Source: Bacteroidetes bacterium UKL13-3 (GTDB lineage: Bacteria > Bacteroidota > Bacteroidia > UKL13-3). Taken from it: DNA of 64,000 bases. How positions within the stretch are numbered: the stretch's first letter is position 1; each line of letters starts with the position of its first letter. The stretch lies in the NCBI GenBank assembly GCA_001602415.1, contig CP012155.1:2226223-2290222 (forward strand), read 5' to 3'. Shown in pieces: positions 34,491 to 43,846 of this stretch. The translations under genes were made by a program, and so were the position numbers. The notes beneath the pieces were generated by a model. That model was not told the origin of the DNA, made no database searches, and worked only from the letters and a program-made list of their open reading frames with translations.

Positions 34491-35951
34491 TCACTTATCA
34501 TCCAATCCAAATCCATAATATCCTTTTGAACCATCAGGATTCACTCCTTCCAATAAGACTCCTCCCTTTTTATCACTCAAGGCTCTTTTCACATCGCTCG
34601 GTGTGTAAACTGGTTTTTTATCTATTGAAATGATGATAAATCCATTGGGAATACCTGCTTTTTTCAACACACTCTTTTCGTCAGCTTTTTTCAACCGAAC
34701 ACCATTTCCAATTTTCAGTTTTAGGCGCTCATCACGACCTATACTTTCAAATTCACTATTCAAGGCTTTATCGGTTTCAACTTTATCGGTTTTTACTAAA
34801 CCTGTTTTTCCATCTTTGTTCTTCAGTAATACTTCAAATTCTTTCTCCCTGCCATCACGCAATACCAAAACTTTTAGCTTATCACCGGGGTTGCGCTTAC
34901 CAACTTGCTCTTGTAATTCAGCACTTGAGTTTACCATAACGTCACCCACTTTAACAATCACATCTTTATCTTTAATTCCGGCATCCTCGGCAGCACTGCC
35001 AGGGTTTACTTTGGCAACAAATACTCCTTTAACCTCTTTCAGTCCTTCTTTATCGGCCAACTCCCCGTTCACATCCTGAATGCTAACACCCAAGAACCCG
35101 CGTTGCACTTCACCGTATTTCAATAAATCATCAATAACTTTTTTCATCAAATTGCTTGGTACCGCAAAAGCATATCCAGCATATTGTCCAGTTTGCGAGG
35201 CAATGGCTGTGTTAATTCCCATTAAACGACCATCTTGTGAAACCAATGCTCCTCCACTGTTTCCGGGATTTACAGCTGCATCTGTTTGAATAAACGATTC
35301 GATGGTGTATTGCGGACCATCAGGGCGATTGCTTCTGAGTAAATTAAGATTACGACCTTTAGCACTCACAATACCAGCAGTTACCGTTGATGTTAAGTTG
35401 AATGGATTACCCACAGCCAATACCCACTGACCCACTTTAACTTCATCCGAATTGCCTATAACCGCAAAAGGCAAGTTTTTTTCATCAATGCGCAACAAGG
35501 CCAAATCCGTATTAGGATCTTTGCCCAACAATTCGGCATCAAACTCACGTTTATCATTGAGTACTACTTTTATTTTAGACGCTCCATCAATTACGTGGTT
35601 GTTGGTTACAATGTATCCATCTTGTGCTATAATAACTCCTGAGCCAGATGACTGACTTGGCATAGATGGCATTTGAAAACCGAAAAAATCAAACGGATTA
35701 ATTTCGCGCGTTTGATCTCCACCTTGCCGAGGATCTGTTGTTGTAATAATGTGAACCACTGTTGGGGTAACCATTTCGGCTACATCCACAAAATCAGGGC
35801 GAGAACCTGCATCGGCTAAACTGGCATAACGGGCCGGATAATTTTCAGTAAAAACAGATGATTGTTTTTCACTATCAAAAAACTTAGTAATGCCAACGGC
35901 TACCAAACCTCCAAGGCTTGCTACAGCCAATAATCCTAGATATTTTTTCAT
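34491..35951 (-). CDS. htrA: Deg/HtrA (Do-like) periplasmic serine protease
   Basis: This 486-residue protease/chaperone for damaged envelope proteins has an N-terminal signal-anchor (YLGLLAVASLGGLVAVGI). The trypsin-like domain has its triad at His ~119 (VTNNHVIDG), Asp ~149 (NTDLALLRI) and Ser ~232 (NPGNSGGAL). Two PDZ domains follow (about 275-375 and 390-485; the first has GFLGVSIQDVNG). Residues ~75-102 form an insertion (LA-loop-like) before the catalytic core. The length matches DegP/DegQ. It stands alone; no convincing promoter octamer is visible in its 160-bp upstream gap. Confidence 0.94.
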   Translation of the reverse strand: MKKYLGLLAVASLGGLVAVGITKFFDSEKQSSVFTENYPARYASLADAGSRPDFVDVAEMVTPTVVHIITTTDPRQGGDQTREINPFDFFGFQMPSMPSQSSGSGVIIAQDGYIVTNNHVIDGASKIKVVLNDKREFDAELLGKDPNTDLALLRIDEKNLPFAVIGNSDEVKVGQWVLAVGNPFNLTSTVTAGIVSAKGRNLNLLRSNRPDGPQYTIESFIQTDAAVNPGNSGGALVSQDGRLMGINTAIASQTGQYAGYAFAVPSNLMKKVIDDLLKYGEVQRGFLGVSIQDVNGELADKEGLKEVKGVFVAKVNPGSAAEDAGIKDKDVIVKVGDVMVNSSAELQEQVGKRNPGDKLKVLVLRDGREKEFEVLLKNKDGKTGLVKTDKVETDKALNSEFESIGRDERLKLKIGNGVRLKKADEKSVLKKAGIPNGFIIISIDKKPVYTPSDVKRALSDKKGGVLLEGVNPDGSKGYYGFGLDDK

Positions 35952-36111
35952 GTTTGTGTTATTACATTTTTTGAGCTAATGATTTATCAATTATTGTTCC
36001 AAATGACAAACATGCAGAGGTATCCACATGTTTTATTTACTTTGCAGTAAACGAACCGTTCAAAATTATTATTTTACCGTTCAACAAAATTGCGAAATTT
36101 GTTGCCGCCAA

Positions 36112-36951
36112 ATGAGCCATCACGATAAGCATCTATATTATTTTGAAAAGTATCTCCGCAACGAGATGACCGATGATGAACGTTTGGCATTTAATGAAAA
36201 ATTGTCAGCCGATTCCGAACTCAAACAGTCGTTTGCATACTATAAAGCTCACCGTGCTAAATTATTACAGGAATTGATAGCTGAGCATGAAGAAACGCGC
36301 AAAGACAATCGGTTTAACAGGCTGCTATTTGCCCTCATTTCGCTCACAGGTATTGCTTTAGCATTCAACTATTATCTTTATAAAAACAAAGAAACCCAAA
36401 CAGCCGGAACCACTCCGCCCAAAAACATTTTTATCCGGTATATCCCCTTTCTAAACTGGGATAAGCGAAGCGAAAAAACTGACTCCATAAAAATAACTGC
36501 CAAGAAAGACAGCATTCAAACCAAGCTGTTATTCCCGGAAACCGCAATTGAAACAGAACCGATTGAGACAATTGAACCTGCCATTAGAGACGATGAACGC
36601 TCTATGACCGACCTCTTTCTAAATGATACTTTCATAACCATTTTTGATAAATCGTATATTGATCAACTACTAATATGGAAACAATACCGCACCGATTCAG
36701 CAGAGGGCGATTCGATTGCAATGGTTTTGCAACCCGTTAAACCCAAAGGAAAAAACGCACAACTTTTTGTAGAGTTTTGGCAATCACCAGTGGGCTATAA
36801 GGGTTATTTATTTACAGGCAAAAAGCTGATTGTTTATGGAGTGGAATCACCCTCAGAAATTTATCTTTATAAAGAAAACAGCGAGATACATGCTTTGCTC
36901 CCAGCTGGCAATATTCAACTTGTTCCCAAAACCAATTTCCAACCGTTTTGA
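36112..36951 (+). CDS. Single-pass membrane protein, anti-sigma-like topology
   Basis: The product is 279 residues from the ATG at 36112 (MSHHDKHLYYFEKYL). An upstream ATG at 36028 would add 28 Cys-rich residues unlike a real N terminus. The N-terminal ~80 residues (FEKYLRNEMTDDERLAFNEKLSADSELKQ) resemble the cytoplasmic helical part of Bacteroidota anti-sigma/FecR-type proteins. One membrane helix (LLFALISLTGIALAF) follows, then a Thr/Pro/Glu-rich periplasmic part and a small C-terminal beta domain. No sigma-factor gene is adjacent, so anti-sigma activity is only suggested. Its stop overlaps the dapF start codon. Confidence 0.72.
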   Translation: MSHHDKHLYYFEKYLRNEMTDDERLAFNEKLSADSELKQSFAYYKAHRAKLLQELIAEHEETRKDNRFNRLLFALISLTGIALAFNYYLYKNKETQTAGTTPPKNIFIRYIPFLNWDKRSEKTDSIKITAKKDSIQTKLLFPETAIETEPIETIEPAIRDDERSMTDLFLNDTFITIFDKSYIDQLLIWKQYRTDSAEGDSIAMVLQPVKPKGKNAQLFVEFWQSPVGYKGYLFTGKKLIVYGVESPSEIYLYKENSEIHALLPAGNIQLVPKTNFQPF

Positions 36952-37760
36952 ACATACCATTTTACAAATACCAAGGTACAGGCAATGACTTTATCATGAT
37001 TGATGATAGAGATTTGCAATTTCCAATTCACAAAAATGCATTCGTTGCTCAATTATGCGACCGCAGGTTTGGCATTGGTGCCGATGGACTTATTTTGTTG
37101 CAGCCACATACCGAGCTGAGATTTTTTATGAAATACTATAACGCAGATGGCAACGAAAGTAGCATGTGTGGCAATGGTGGACGTTGCATTGCAGCATTCG
37201 CAGCGCAATTGGATGTAGCTCAAGAAACTACAAAATTCATGGCTGTTGATGGACCTCATGATGCCATTATACATAACGTTGAAAACAACAGTCGTTTTGT
37301 AAAATTGAAAATGAAATCGGTTGATGCTGTTGATAGAAAATTAGCAAATACTTTTGTGTTGAACACTGGCTCACCGCATTACGTGCAGTTTATCGAAGAC
37401 AATCTTCTTGAAATGGATGTAGTAACAGAAGCTAAAAAAATTAGGTACAATGATGAATTTGCTGCCGTTGGTATCAATGTCAATTTTGTAACGGTTACAA
37501 GTGAAGCATCTATTGCTATTCGCACTTATGAGCGCGGTGTTGAAGATGAAACCTTAAGCTGTGGAACAGGAGTTACAGCAGCCGCCATTAGTTTATGCTT
37601 ACTCAAGAAATTGCCTTCAGGGCATTATATTATTTCCGTTAGAGTTATGGGTGGTGAGTTAAAAGTGAGTTATGATTACGATGAAAATACCCGATCGTTC
37701 AACAATATTTGGTTACAAGGACCTGCTACTTTCGTATACCAAGGTTTTATTGAGATTTAA
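36948..37760 (+). CDS. dapF: Diaminopimelate epimerase
   Basis: This 270-residue enzyme converts LL- to meso-diaminopimelate for lysine and peptidoglycan synthesis. The two catalytic cysteines lie in S-M-C-G-N-G-G-R-C (Cys ~74) and L-S-C-G-T-G-V-T (Cys ~205). FYKYQGTGNDF at the N terminus and AVGINVNFV are also typical. The start is a TTG that shares bases with the previous stop (TTTTGA); no ATG occurs before the conserved N terminus, so the TTG is well supported. Translation is probably coupled to the preceding gene. Confidence 0.95.
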   Translation: MNIPFYKYQGTGNDFIMIDDRDLQFPIHKNAFVAQLCDRRFGIGADGLILLQPHTELRFFMKYYNADGNESSMCGNGGRCIAAFAAQLDVAQETTKFMAVDGPHDAIIHNVENNSRFVKLKMKSVDAVDRKLANTFVLNTGSPHYVQFIEDNLLEMDVVTEAKKIRYNDEFAAVGINVNFVTVTSEASIAIRTYERGVEDETLSCGTGVTAAAISLCLLKKLPSGHYIISVRVMGGELKVSYDYDENTRSFNNIWLQGPATFVYQGFIEI

Positions 37761-37842
37761 CATATTCGAGCTTTTTCTCCACAATCACTTTTCTATCTCC
37801 TCCAAAATGCTTTACCTTTACTCCTTTTAAAGGGGGTCAATT

Positions 37843-40800
37843 TTGCTCGTTGTAAACACGCAACCATTCGATTTAGTATACACGTTGGTAAACCACCATT
37901 ACCTCGGCTGTGTGCTTGAACCCCATGTAGTTCAAGTGAATGGACTAGGCAATTACACCCTCACCCACCAGCGCATCTTCTCTAAAACTGCCGAATATTT
38001 TGCTAAAAAAATTACAGAAGCAGATATCGCCCTCATTAAATTATTGGATGAGGTGGATGATGATTACTTGTTTCGGAAGTATTATGTAGATGGAAAGAAA
38101 AAAATTCGTACTGCTGAGTTTTTTGAAAAATATTGTTCGGAAGAATTGATGAATGAACAGATTCGTCCATTTATCGAACAACGCATGAACGCTGTAATGC
38201 AGCAATTACGGGGTAAAACTATTTATAAAACCGGTAATGATAATAATCCCACTTCGGTAAAAATAGAAGTAGCTCAAGATAAAGCAACCATTTTGCTTCA
38301 TTTCCGCAGAAACGAAGAAGGAACCCGATACTTCCCAACCATTAAATACAAAGGTGAGCGCATCGAGTTTATGTACAAAGGCGCTCAAATTATTACCAAT
38401 ACGCCTGCCTGGATGTTACTTGAAAATCAACTATTTGATTTTGAGAAAGATATTGATGGAAAAAAATTACACCCCTTTTTAAACAAACGGTTTATTCAAA
38501 TTCCTAAAGCATCAGAAGAAACCTACTTCAATAAATTTGTTACCCAACTTGTTGAAAAATATGATGTATATGCCGAAGGTTTTAACATCGTATCAGAACG
38601 TGCTATCGGGAAAACGCTGCTTAAAGTACAACCCTTTTTTGATGAACAAATAAGTTTAAAACTAACCTTCCAATATGGAAAGGCTTGCTTTGAATATGGC
38701 AGCACACAAAACATTTCGGCCGTTGTTGAGAAGAAAAATGATGACTATGTTTTTAAACGCATCAAACGGGACAGGAAATGGGAAGATGAACAAAAGGAAA
38801 TCATAGAATCCCTCGGATTAAAACAATTAGACGGTGCGTTTTTCTCGCTTAAAAATAGTTCACATAAAATCATTACAGAGCAACTTATACCTATTGAAAC
38901 AACCAATAAATATGAGTTTCTTGAATGGATTGCTGATCATCATGAAGCCCTTGAGCAACAACATATTTTGATTGAGCAATCAACCGATTTAACAAAATAT
39001 TTTACAGGCAACCGCGAGATTAAACTAGAAGTTACGGAACAACGCGATTGGTTTGATATTAAAGCAGTAGTAAAATTTGGCGACTATACATTTTCGTTCC
39101 TAGCCTTAAAAGAAAATATCTTGCGGGGTAAACGTGAGTTCATTTTGCCTAACGGCCAAATAGCGGTAATTCCGAATGAATGGTTTGGAAACCTTGCTGG
39201 AATACTCGAATTCTCAACATCTGACGAAGAAATCAAACTCGACAAACACCACATAGGATTGATTGATGAAATTAATAATCAGGGTGGGAAATATTTACGT
39301 TTGAGTGAAAAACTGGTGAAGATGAAAGCCTATGGCGAGCATATCAAATCCATTGAACCACCCAAAGATTTTAAAGGAGAATTGCGCCCCTACCAAAAAG
39401 CCGGATTCGATTGGTTTTACTTTTTAAAAGAAAATGGATTTGGTGGCTGTTTGGCTGATGATATGGGATTGGGAAAAACCATTCAAACACTTGCCCTACT
39501 GCAAAAAGAAAAAGAATTATATATCGCTTCACGCGTAAATGAACCTGCTACAATTGCAATTCCTGCCGTTGTGGAAGAAAGTAACGAATCTCAATTGAGT
39601 TTGTTTGCTGGAGGAATTGAAGAGCCTTCCATAAAAGAAGAAGCAGCCGTTTCGCCTCAACACGAATCGCAAACGGTAATACCCGAAGAGTTAAAAACAC
39701 ATATCAAAACTTCGTTGATTGTGGTTCCAAACTCACTAGTATACAATTGGTACCACGAAGCCAAAAAGTTTACACCCAACATGAAGGTGTTAGTTTACAC
39801 AGGCATTAACCGCGAAAAAAATCCAAATCTGTTTGTAAAATATGATTTAATCATTAGCACTTATGGAACCGTTCGTGTAGATATCGACATTCTCAAAGAT
39901 TTTAAATTCAACTATATTATTTTAGACGAAAGTCAATCGATTAAAAACCCGCAATCTCAATCAGCACGTGCGGTTAAAGTATTGCGTTCGTCACAAAAAT
40001 TAGTACTAACTGGTACGCCTATTGAAAACAGCGTTCAGGAATTGTGGAGCCAGTTGGCCTTTATCAATCCCGGACTTGTAGGCAATTTGCAAACTTTTAC
40101 CGAGCGTTTTGTAACCCCTATTGAAAAACAAAATGATGCAGGGAAAATGCAACAACTCAAAGCCATTATTAAACCCTTTGTATTGCGCAGAACCAAAAAT
40201 CAGGTGGCAAAGGAACTTCCGCCAAAAGTAGAGCAGGTTGTGTATTGCAATATGACTGAAGAACAATCGGAAGCGTATGAAACGGTGAAATCGTATTTCA
40301 GAAACGAAATCTTGAAATCGATACGCGAGGTTGGTTTGGCAAAATCACAAATAGCTTTGTTGCAAGGCTTGACAAAACTTCGTCAGATTGCCAATCATCC
40401 TAAACTCACCAATCCTGATTTCGAAGGACAATCGGGTAAGTTTGATGAAATTATTGCCATGAGCGAAACGGCCAAAGCCGAAGGCCATAAAGTATTGTTG
40501 TTCTCACAGTTTGTAAAACAACTGGATATTTACAAAAAACATTTTGACAACAAAGGTTGGAAATATGCCTACCTCGATGGCAGTTTAACCAACGAACAAC
40601 GACAAAAAGCTGTTACCGAATTTCAGCAAAACGAAGACATTACGTACTTCTTAATATCATTAAAAGCCGGAGGTTTAGGATTGAATTTAACCACAGCCGA
40701 CTATGTATTTATAATCGACCCTTGGTGGAACCCTGCGGTAGAACGTCAAGCAGTGGATCGCTCTCATCGCATTGGGCAAACCAAAACCGTGTTTAACTAT

Positions 40801-40944
40801 AAGTTTATTACTAAAGATACCGTAGAAGAAAAAATTCTTGCATTGCAAGAGCGCAAAAAAGAATTGGCCGATAATATCATTACCACAGAGGAAAGTTTTA
40901 TCAAGAGTATCAATGTTGACGAAATTTTAGATATCCTGAGTTAA
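37843..40944 (+). CDS. SNF2-family DEAD-like helicase/ATPase
   Basis: This 1033-residue Snf2/RapA-type translocase has a TTG start (MLVVNTQPFDL), preceded by a purine-rich AAAGGGGGT. Residues 1-~500 form a variable N-terminal region with beta-rich repeats. The motor has D-D-M-G-L-G-K-T (~539-546), DESQ (~694), LTGTPIENS, and the C-terminal helicase motifs LFSQFVKQLDIY, SLKAGGLGLNLT and QAVDRSHRIGQTK (~970). An acidic ~65-residue insertion splits motifs I and Ia. Bacterial members remodel protein-DNA or RNA polymerase complexes; the exact role here is unknown. It is ordinary in Bacteroidota. Confidence 0.92.
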   Translation: MLVVNTQPFDLVYTLVNHHYLGCVLEPHVVQVNGLGNYTLTHQRIFSKTAEYFAKKITEADIALIKLLDEVDDDYLFRKYYVDGKKKIRTAEFFEKYCSEELMNEQIRPFIEQRMNAVMQQLRGKTIYKTGNDNNPTSVKIEVAQDKATILLHFRRNEEGTRYFPTIKYKGERIEFMYKGAQIITNTPAWMLLENQLFDFEKDIDGKKLHPFLNKRFIQIPKASEETYFNKFVTQLVEKYDVYAEGFNIVSERAIGKTLLKVQPFFDEQISLKLTFQYGKACFEYGSTQNISAVVEKKNDDYVFKRIKRDRKWEDEQKEIIESLGLKQLDGAFFSLKNSSHKIITEQLIPIETTNKYEFLEWIADHHEALEQQHILIEQSTDLTKYFTGNREIKLEVTEQRDWFDIKAVVKFGDYTFSFLALKENILRGKREFILPNGQIAVIPNEWFGNLAGILEFSTSDEEIKLDKHHIGLIDEINNQGGKYLRLSEKLVKMKAYGEHIKSIEPPKDFKGELRPYQKAGFDWFYFLKENGFGGCLADDMGLGKTIQTLALLQKEKELYIASRVNEPATIAIPAVVEESNESQLSLFAGGIEEPSIKEEAAVSPQHESQTVIPEELKTHIKTSLIVVPNSLVYNWYHEAKKFTPNMKVLVYTGINREKNPNLFVKYDLIISTYGTVRVDIDILKDFKFNYIILDESQSIKNPQSQSARAVKVLRSSQKLVLTGTPIENSVQELWSQLAFINPGLVGNLQTFTERFVTPIEKQNDAGKMQQLKAIIKPFVLRRTKNQVAKELPPKVEQVVYCNMTEEQSEAYETVKSYFRNEILKSIREVGLAKSQIALLQGLTKLRQIANHPKLTNPDFEGQSGKFDEIIAMSETAKAEGHKVLLFSQFVKQLDIYKKHFDNKGWKYAYLDGSLTNEQRQKAVTEFQQNEDITYFLISLKAGGLGLNLTTADYVFIIDPWWNPAVERQAVDRSHRIGQTKTVFNYKFITKDTVEEKILALQERKKELADNIITTEESFIKSINVDEILDILS

Positions 40945-40991
40945 TTCATGATTGACCCATTCCAAAATATTATTCACCTTCATATATTGCT

Positions 40992-41693
40992 TTATGGGTG
41001 CATATAAGTTTGCCGAATTGAACGAATATGAAATGGCTTCAACAAGAACGCTGTGTTCACTCCTATAATATATGGTAAAACATTATACGCATCAACTAAT
41101 CCTCTCGGCCGACTCATCAAAGAAGTATAAGGTGAAAAACGAATCTCATAATTATCCTTAAACGTATAAGAAATTCCGACAGCAAACATTACTCCAATGA
41201 AAGTTTTATCTGCTGGTGATTCATTAACATCTGAAAGGTCTGTAGTGGAGGTGAAGCCGCGGCTACTGACAAGTGTATAATCATACTTCTTAATATTTCT
41301 GTAAGCCAAGCAAATTCCGATTGTCGAAAAGAAACGCAAATCCCCTTGATTCAAATAACGTAAATAATTAAAAGGAATACTGATGAATTGATAGCTGTGT
41401 TGATACCTGCTGTAACCATAACTATCTATATAGCTCCTTTCACCATTATAAGAAATAAGCTGAATACCGGTTTCGAAAGAAGAGTTTGTGTTGATTACGG
41501 ACTTAAGATTAATTCCAAATGTATAACCGGTGCCTGACTTATAAGTAGGGTTAGGAATCTTTGATACTCGCCCATCATCATCAACAACATTATTGTAATC
41601 CAATGAATAATTGATTCCATAAGAAAGTTTGTTTTGTTGAGCAAAACTTCCCATGTATTCAAAAACGAAAAGAAGAATAAGAAGTACTTTCAT
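40992..41693 (-). CDS. Outer-membrane beta-barrel protein (PorT-like)
   Basis: This 233-residue protein has a signal peptide (MKVLLILLFVFEYMGSFAQ). Alternating strands follow: LSYGINYSLDY, GYTFGINLKSVI, SFETGIQLISY, YQFISIPFNYLRY, FFSTIGICLAYR and GVMFAVGISYTF. This is the 8-stranded OmpX/PorT-like barrel common in Bacteroidota. The sequence I-S-I-P-F is a typical PorT-family phrase. The terminus (SIRQTYMHP) lacks a terminal Phe. No partner gene is adjacent. Function unknown. Confidence 0.8.
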   Translation of the reverse strand: MKVLLILLFVFEYMGSFAQQNKLSYGINYSLDYNNVVDDDGRVSKIPNPTYKSGTGYTFGINLKSVINTNSSFETGIQLISYNGERSYIDSYGYSRYQHSYQFISIPFNYLRYLNQGDLRFFSTIGICLAYRNIKKYDYTLVSSRGFTSTTDLSDVNESPADKTFIGVMFAVGISYTFKDNYEIRFSPYTSLMSRPRGLVDAYNVLPYIIGVNTAFLLKPFHIRSIRQTYMHP

Positions 41694-41767
41694 TCTAGCC
41701 TCAAGATTTTATCGATTTTAAAGATACTACGATTCTCATAAAGAAAGAAATTCCTTTCTTCGCAGTA

Positions 41768-42430
41768 ATGATATCATTTCCTAATACTAGTTACAAAGCT
41801 GTCATCTTCGATATGGACGGCCTTCTCATCGATTCCGAACCATACTGGAAAATAGCCGAAAAAAAAGTATTCGGAGCATTAGGTCTACAGTTAGATGATG
41901 AATTACTGAGGCAAGTCATGGGATTTCGGTTAAGTGAAGTGGTTAAACATTGGTATGCATATCAACCATGGCCCAATCCCGATTTTGCGAAAACGGAAGA
42001 AGATGTATTGACTTGTGTAACCGAACTCATCACCAACCATGCCGAAGCATTGCCGGGTGTTCAATCTCTACTCGCCTATTTACACCAACAAAATATTCCA
42101 ATGGCAGTAGCTTCCTCATCCGCCATGCGGTTGATTGAAGCTGTGGTTGACAAGCTGAACATTCGACACTATTTTCAGTTGTTATGGTCGGCCGAGTATG
42201 AACCATACGGCAAACCACATCCCGGAATTTTTATCACAACCGCACAAAAATTAGGCGTTGAACCAACAAAGTGTTTAGTATTTGAGGATTCAGTGAATGG
42301 TGTGCTAGCTGCAAAGGCTGCCCGTATGACATGTATTGCAGTGCCTGAAAAAGTGATGTTTGATGATGGGAGATTTGCCATTGCGGATTTGAAAATAGCA
42401 ACACTGGAAGAACTATTAAGTAGCCAATAA
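41768..42430 (+). CDS. HAD-superfamily sugar phosphatase (HxpB/YniC-like)
   Basis: This 220-residue haloacid-dehalogenase phosphatase has motif I F-D-M-D-G-L-L-I-D-S-E (Asp ~15 and ~17), motif II A-S-S-S-A, motif III Lys in YGKPHPGIF, and motif IV F-E-D-S-V-N-G. The cap insert and the N-terminal EPYWKIAEKKVF follow the hexitol-phosphatase B/2-deoxyglucose-6-phosphatase type. It should dephosphorylate sugar phosphates in the cytosol; the precise substrate cannot be read from sequence. It ends ~95 bp before lysA. Confidence 0.88.
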   Translation: MISFPNTSYKAVIFDMDGLLIDSEPYWKIAEKKVFGALGLQLDDELLRQVMGFRLSEVVKHWYAYQPWPNPDFAKTEEDVLTCVTELITNHAEALPGVQSLLAYLHQQNIPMAVASSSAMRLIEAVVDKLNIRHYFQLLWSAEYEPYGKPHPGIFITTAQKLGVEPTKCLVFEDSVNGVLAAKAARMTCIAVPEKVMFDDGRFAIADLKIATLEELLSSQ

Positions 42431-42524
42431 TACACTCAATAATCAATCGGTTACTACCCCAATTTTCCAAATTTCTTGCCTATCTTGCCGCCTCATTTTT
42501 AGATCACTATTTAGATAAACAAAC

Positions 42525-43754
42525 ATGGAGTTGGTAAACAACAATTATTACGCAGGCAATGTAAAGCTGCTGGATGTAGCTGAAGAATTCGGGACACCCG
42601 TTTATGTATATGATGCAAATAAGATTGTAGAGAAATACAACAAACTGAAACAAGCGTTTAAACCCGCAAACGTAAAGCTTAAGTATGCCTGCAAGGCGTT
42701 GAACAATACCAATATTTTAAAACTACTTAAAAATGAAGGCGCGGGATTGGATACGGTTTCAATTAATGAAGTACACCTGGGATTACGAGCAGGATTCAGT
42801 CCGGATGAAATTATTTTTACGCCCAACTGTGTAGGATTTGATGAAATCAAACAAGCTGTTGCATTGGGCGTTCACATCAATATCGACAATATTAGTATTC
42901 TTGAGCAATTCGGAGCTGAATACGGAAATAAAGTTCCTTGCTGCATCCGTTTAAATCCTCATATTATGGCCGGAGGAAATGCCAAAATTTCAACCGGACA
43001 CATTGATTCAAAATTTGGTGTTTCCATTTATCAACTGCGCCATGTATTGCGTGTAGTGAAATCACATAACATCAATGTAAACGGATTGCACATGCACACT
43101 GGCTCTGATATTTTGGATGCAGGCGTGTTTTTGCAAGGTGCCGAAATTTTATTTGATGCGGCTAAAGATTTTCCTGACCTTACTTTTATTGATTTTGGAA
43201 GTGGATTTAAAGTAGCATACAAAGAAGGTGATATCACTACCGATATCGAAGAACTGGGAGCTGCCATCACCGAACGCTGTTTGAAATTTACGAAAGAATA
43301 TGGACGCGAATTAGAATTATGGTTTGAACCTGGAAAATATATTGTGAGTGAATCAGGTTATTTTCTGGTTAAAACAAACGTAATCAAACAAACAACAGCT
43401 ACCGTTTTTATTGGTGTAGATTCAGGGTTGAATCATCTAATTCGTCCGATGTTGTACGATTCGTATCATACCATCATGAACATTTCTAATCCTGAAGGCA
43501 AACAACGTGTTTATACCGTAGTAGGAAATATTTGCGAAACCGACACCTTCGGCTGGGACCGTAAAATTACAGAAACCAAAGAAGGCGATATTTTGTGTTT
43601 CAAAAATGCAGGAGCGTATGGCATCACAATGGCATCCAACTACAATGCACGTTTTCGCCCGGCCGAAGTGCTAATATACAACGACAAAGCACACCTCATT
43701 CGCAAGCGTGAAACATTGGATGATTTAGTAAAGAACGAAATAGATGTTCTGTAA
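42525..43754 (+). CDS. lysA: Diaminopimelate decarboxylase
   Basis: This 409-residue PLP enzyme of the alanine-racemase fold type III makes L-lysine from meso-diaminopimelate. The PLP lysine is in K-Y-A-C-K-A-L-N (Lys ~57). Other sites are GAGLDTVS, the glycine loop IDFGSGFKV, E-P-G-K-Y for phosphate/substrate binding, and the dimer-interface Cys in CETDTFGWDR. A -7-like TATCTTGC lies at 42481-42488. dapF, the preceding step in the pathway, is 5 kb upstream on the same strand but not in the same operon. Confidence 0.95.
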   Translation: MELVNNNYYAGNVKLLDVAEEFGTPVYVYDANKIVEKYNKLKQAFKPANVKLKYACKALNNTNILKLLKNEGAGLDTVSINEVHLGLRAGFSPDEIIFTPNCVGFDEIKQAVALGVHINIDNISILEQFGAEYGNKVPCCIRLNPHIMAGGNAKISTGHIDSKFGVSIYQLRHVLRVVKSHNINVNGLHMHTGSDILDAGVFLQGAEILFDAAKDFPDLTFIDFGSGFKVAYKEGDITTDIEELGAAITERCLKFTKEYGRELELWFEPGKYIVSESGYFLVKTNVIKQTTATVFIGVDSGLNHLIRPMLYDSYHTIMNISNPEGKQRVYTVVGNICETDTFGWDRKITETKEGDILCFKNAGAYGITMASNYNARFRPAEVLIYNDKAHLIRKRETLDDLVKNEIDVL

Positions 43755-43846
43755 GAAAAGAAATGAAAGCACAGTTGGCTTCGACTCCGCTCAGCATACT
43801 CTAGCATCCTTTGCCACCAAAAGCTAATAATCAAATAAATTAAAAT

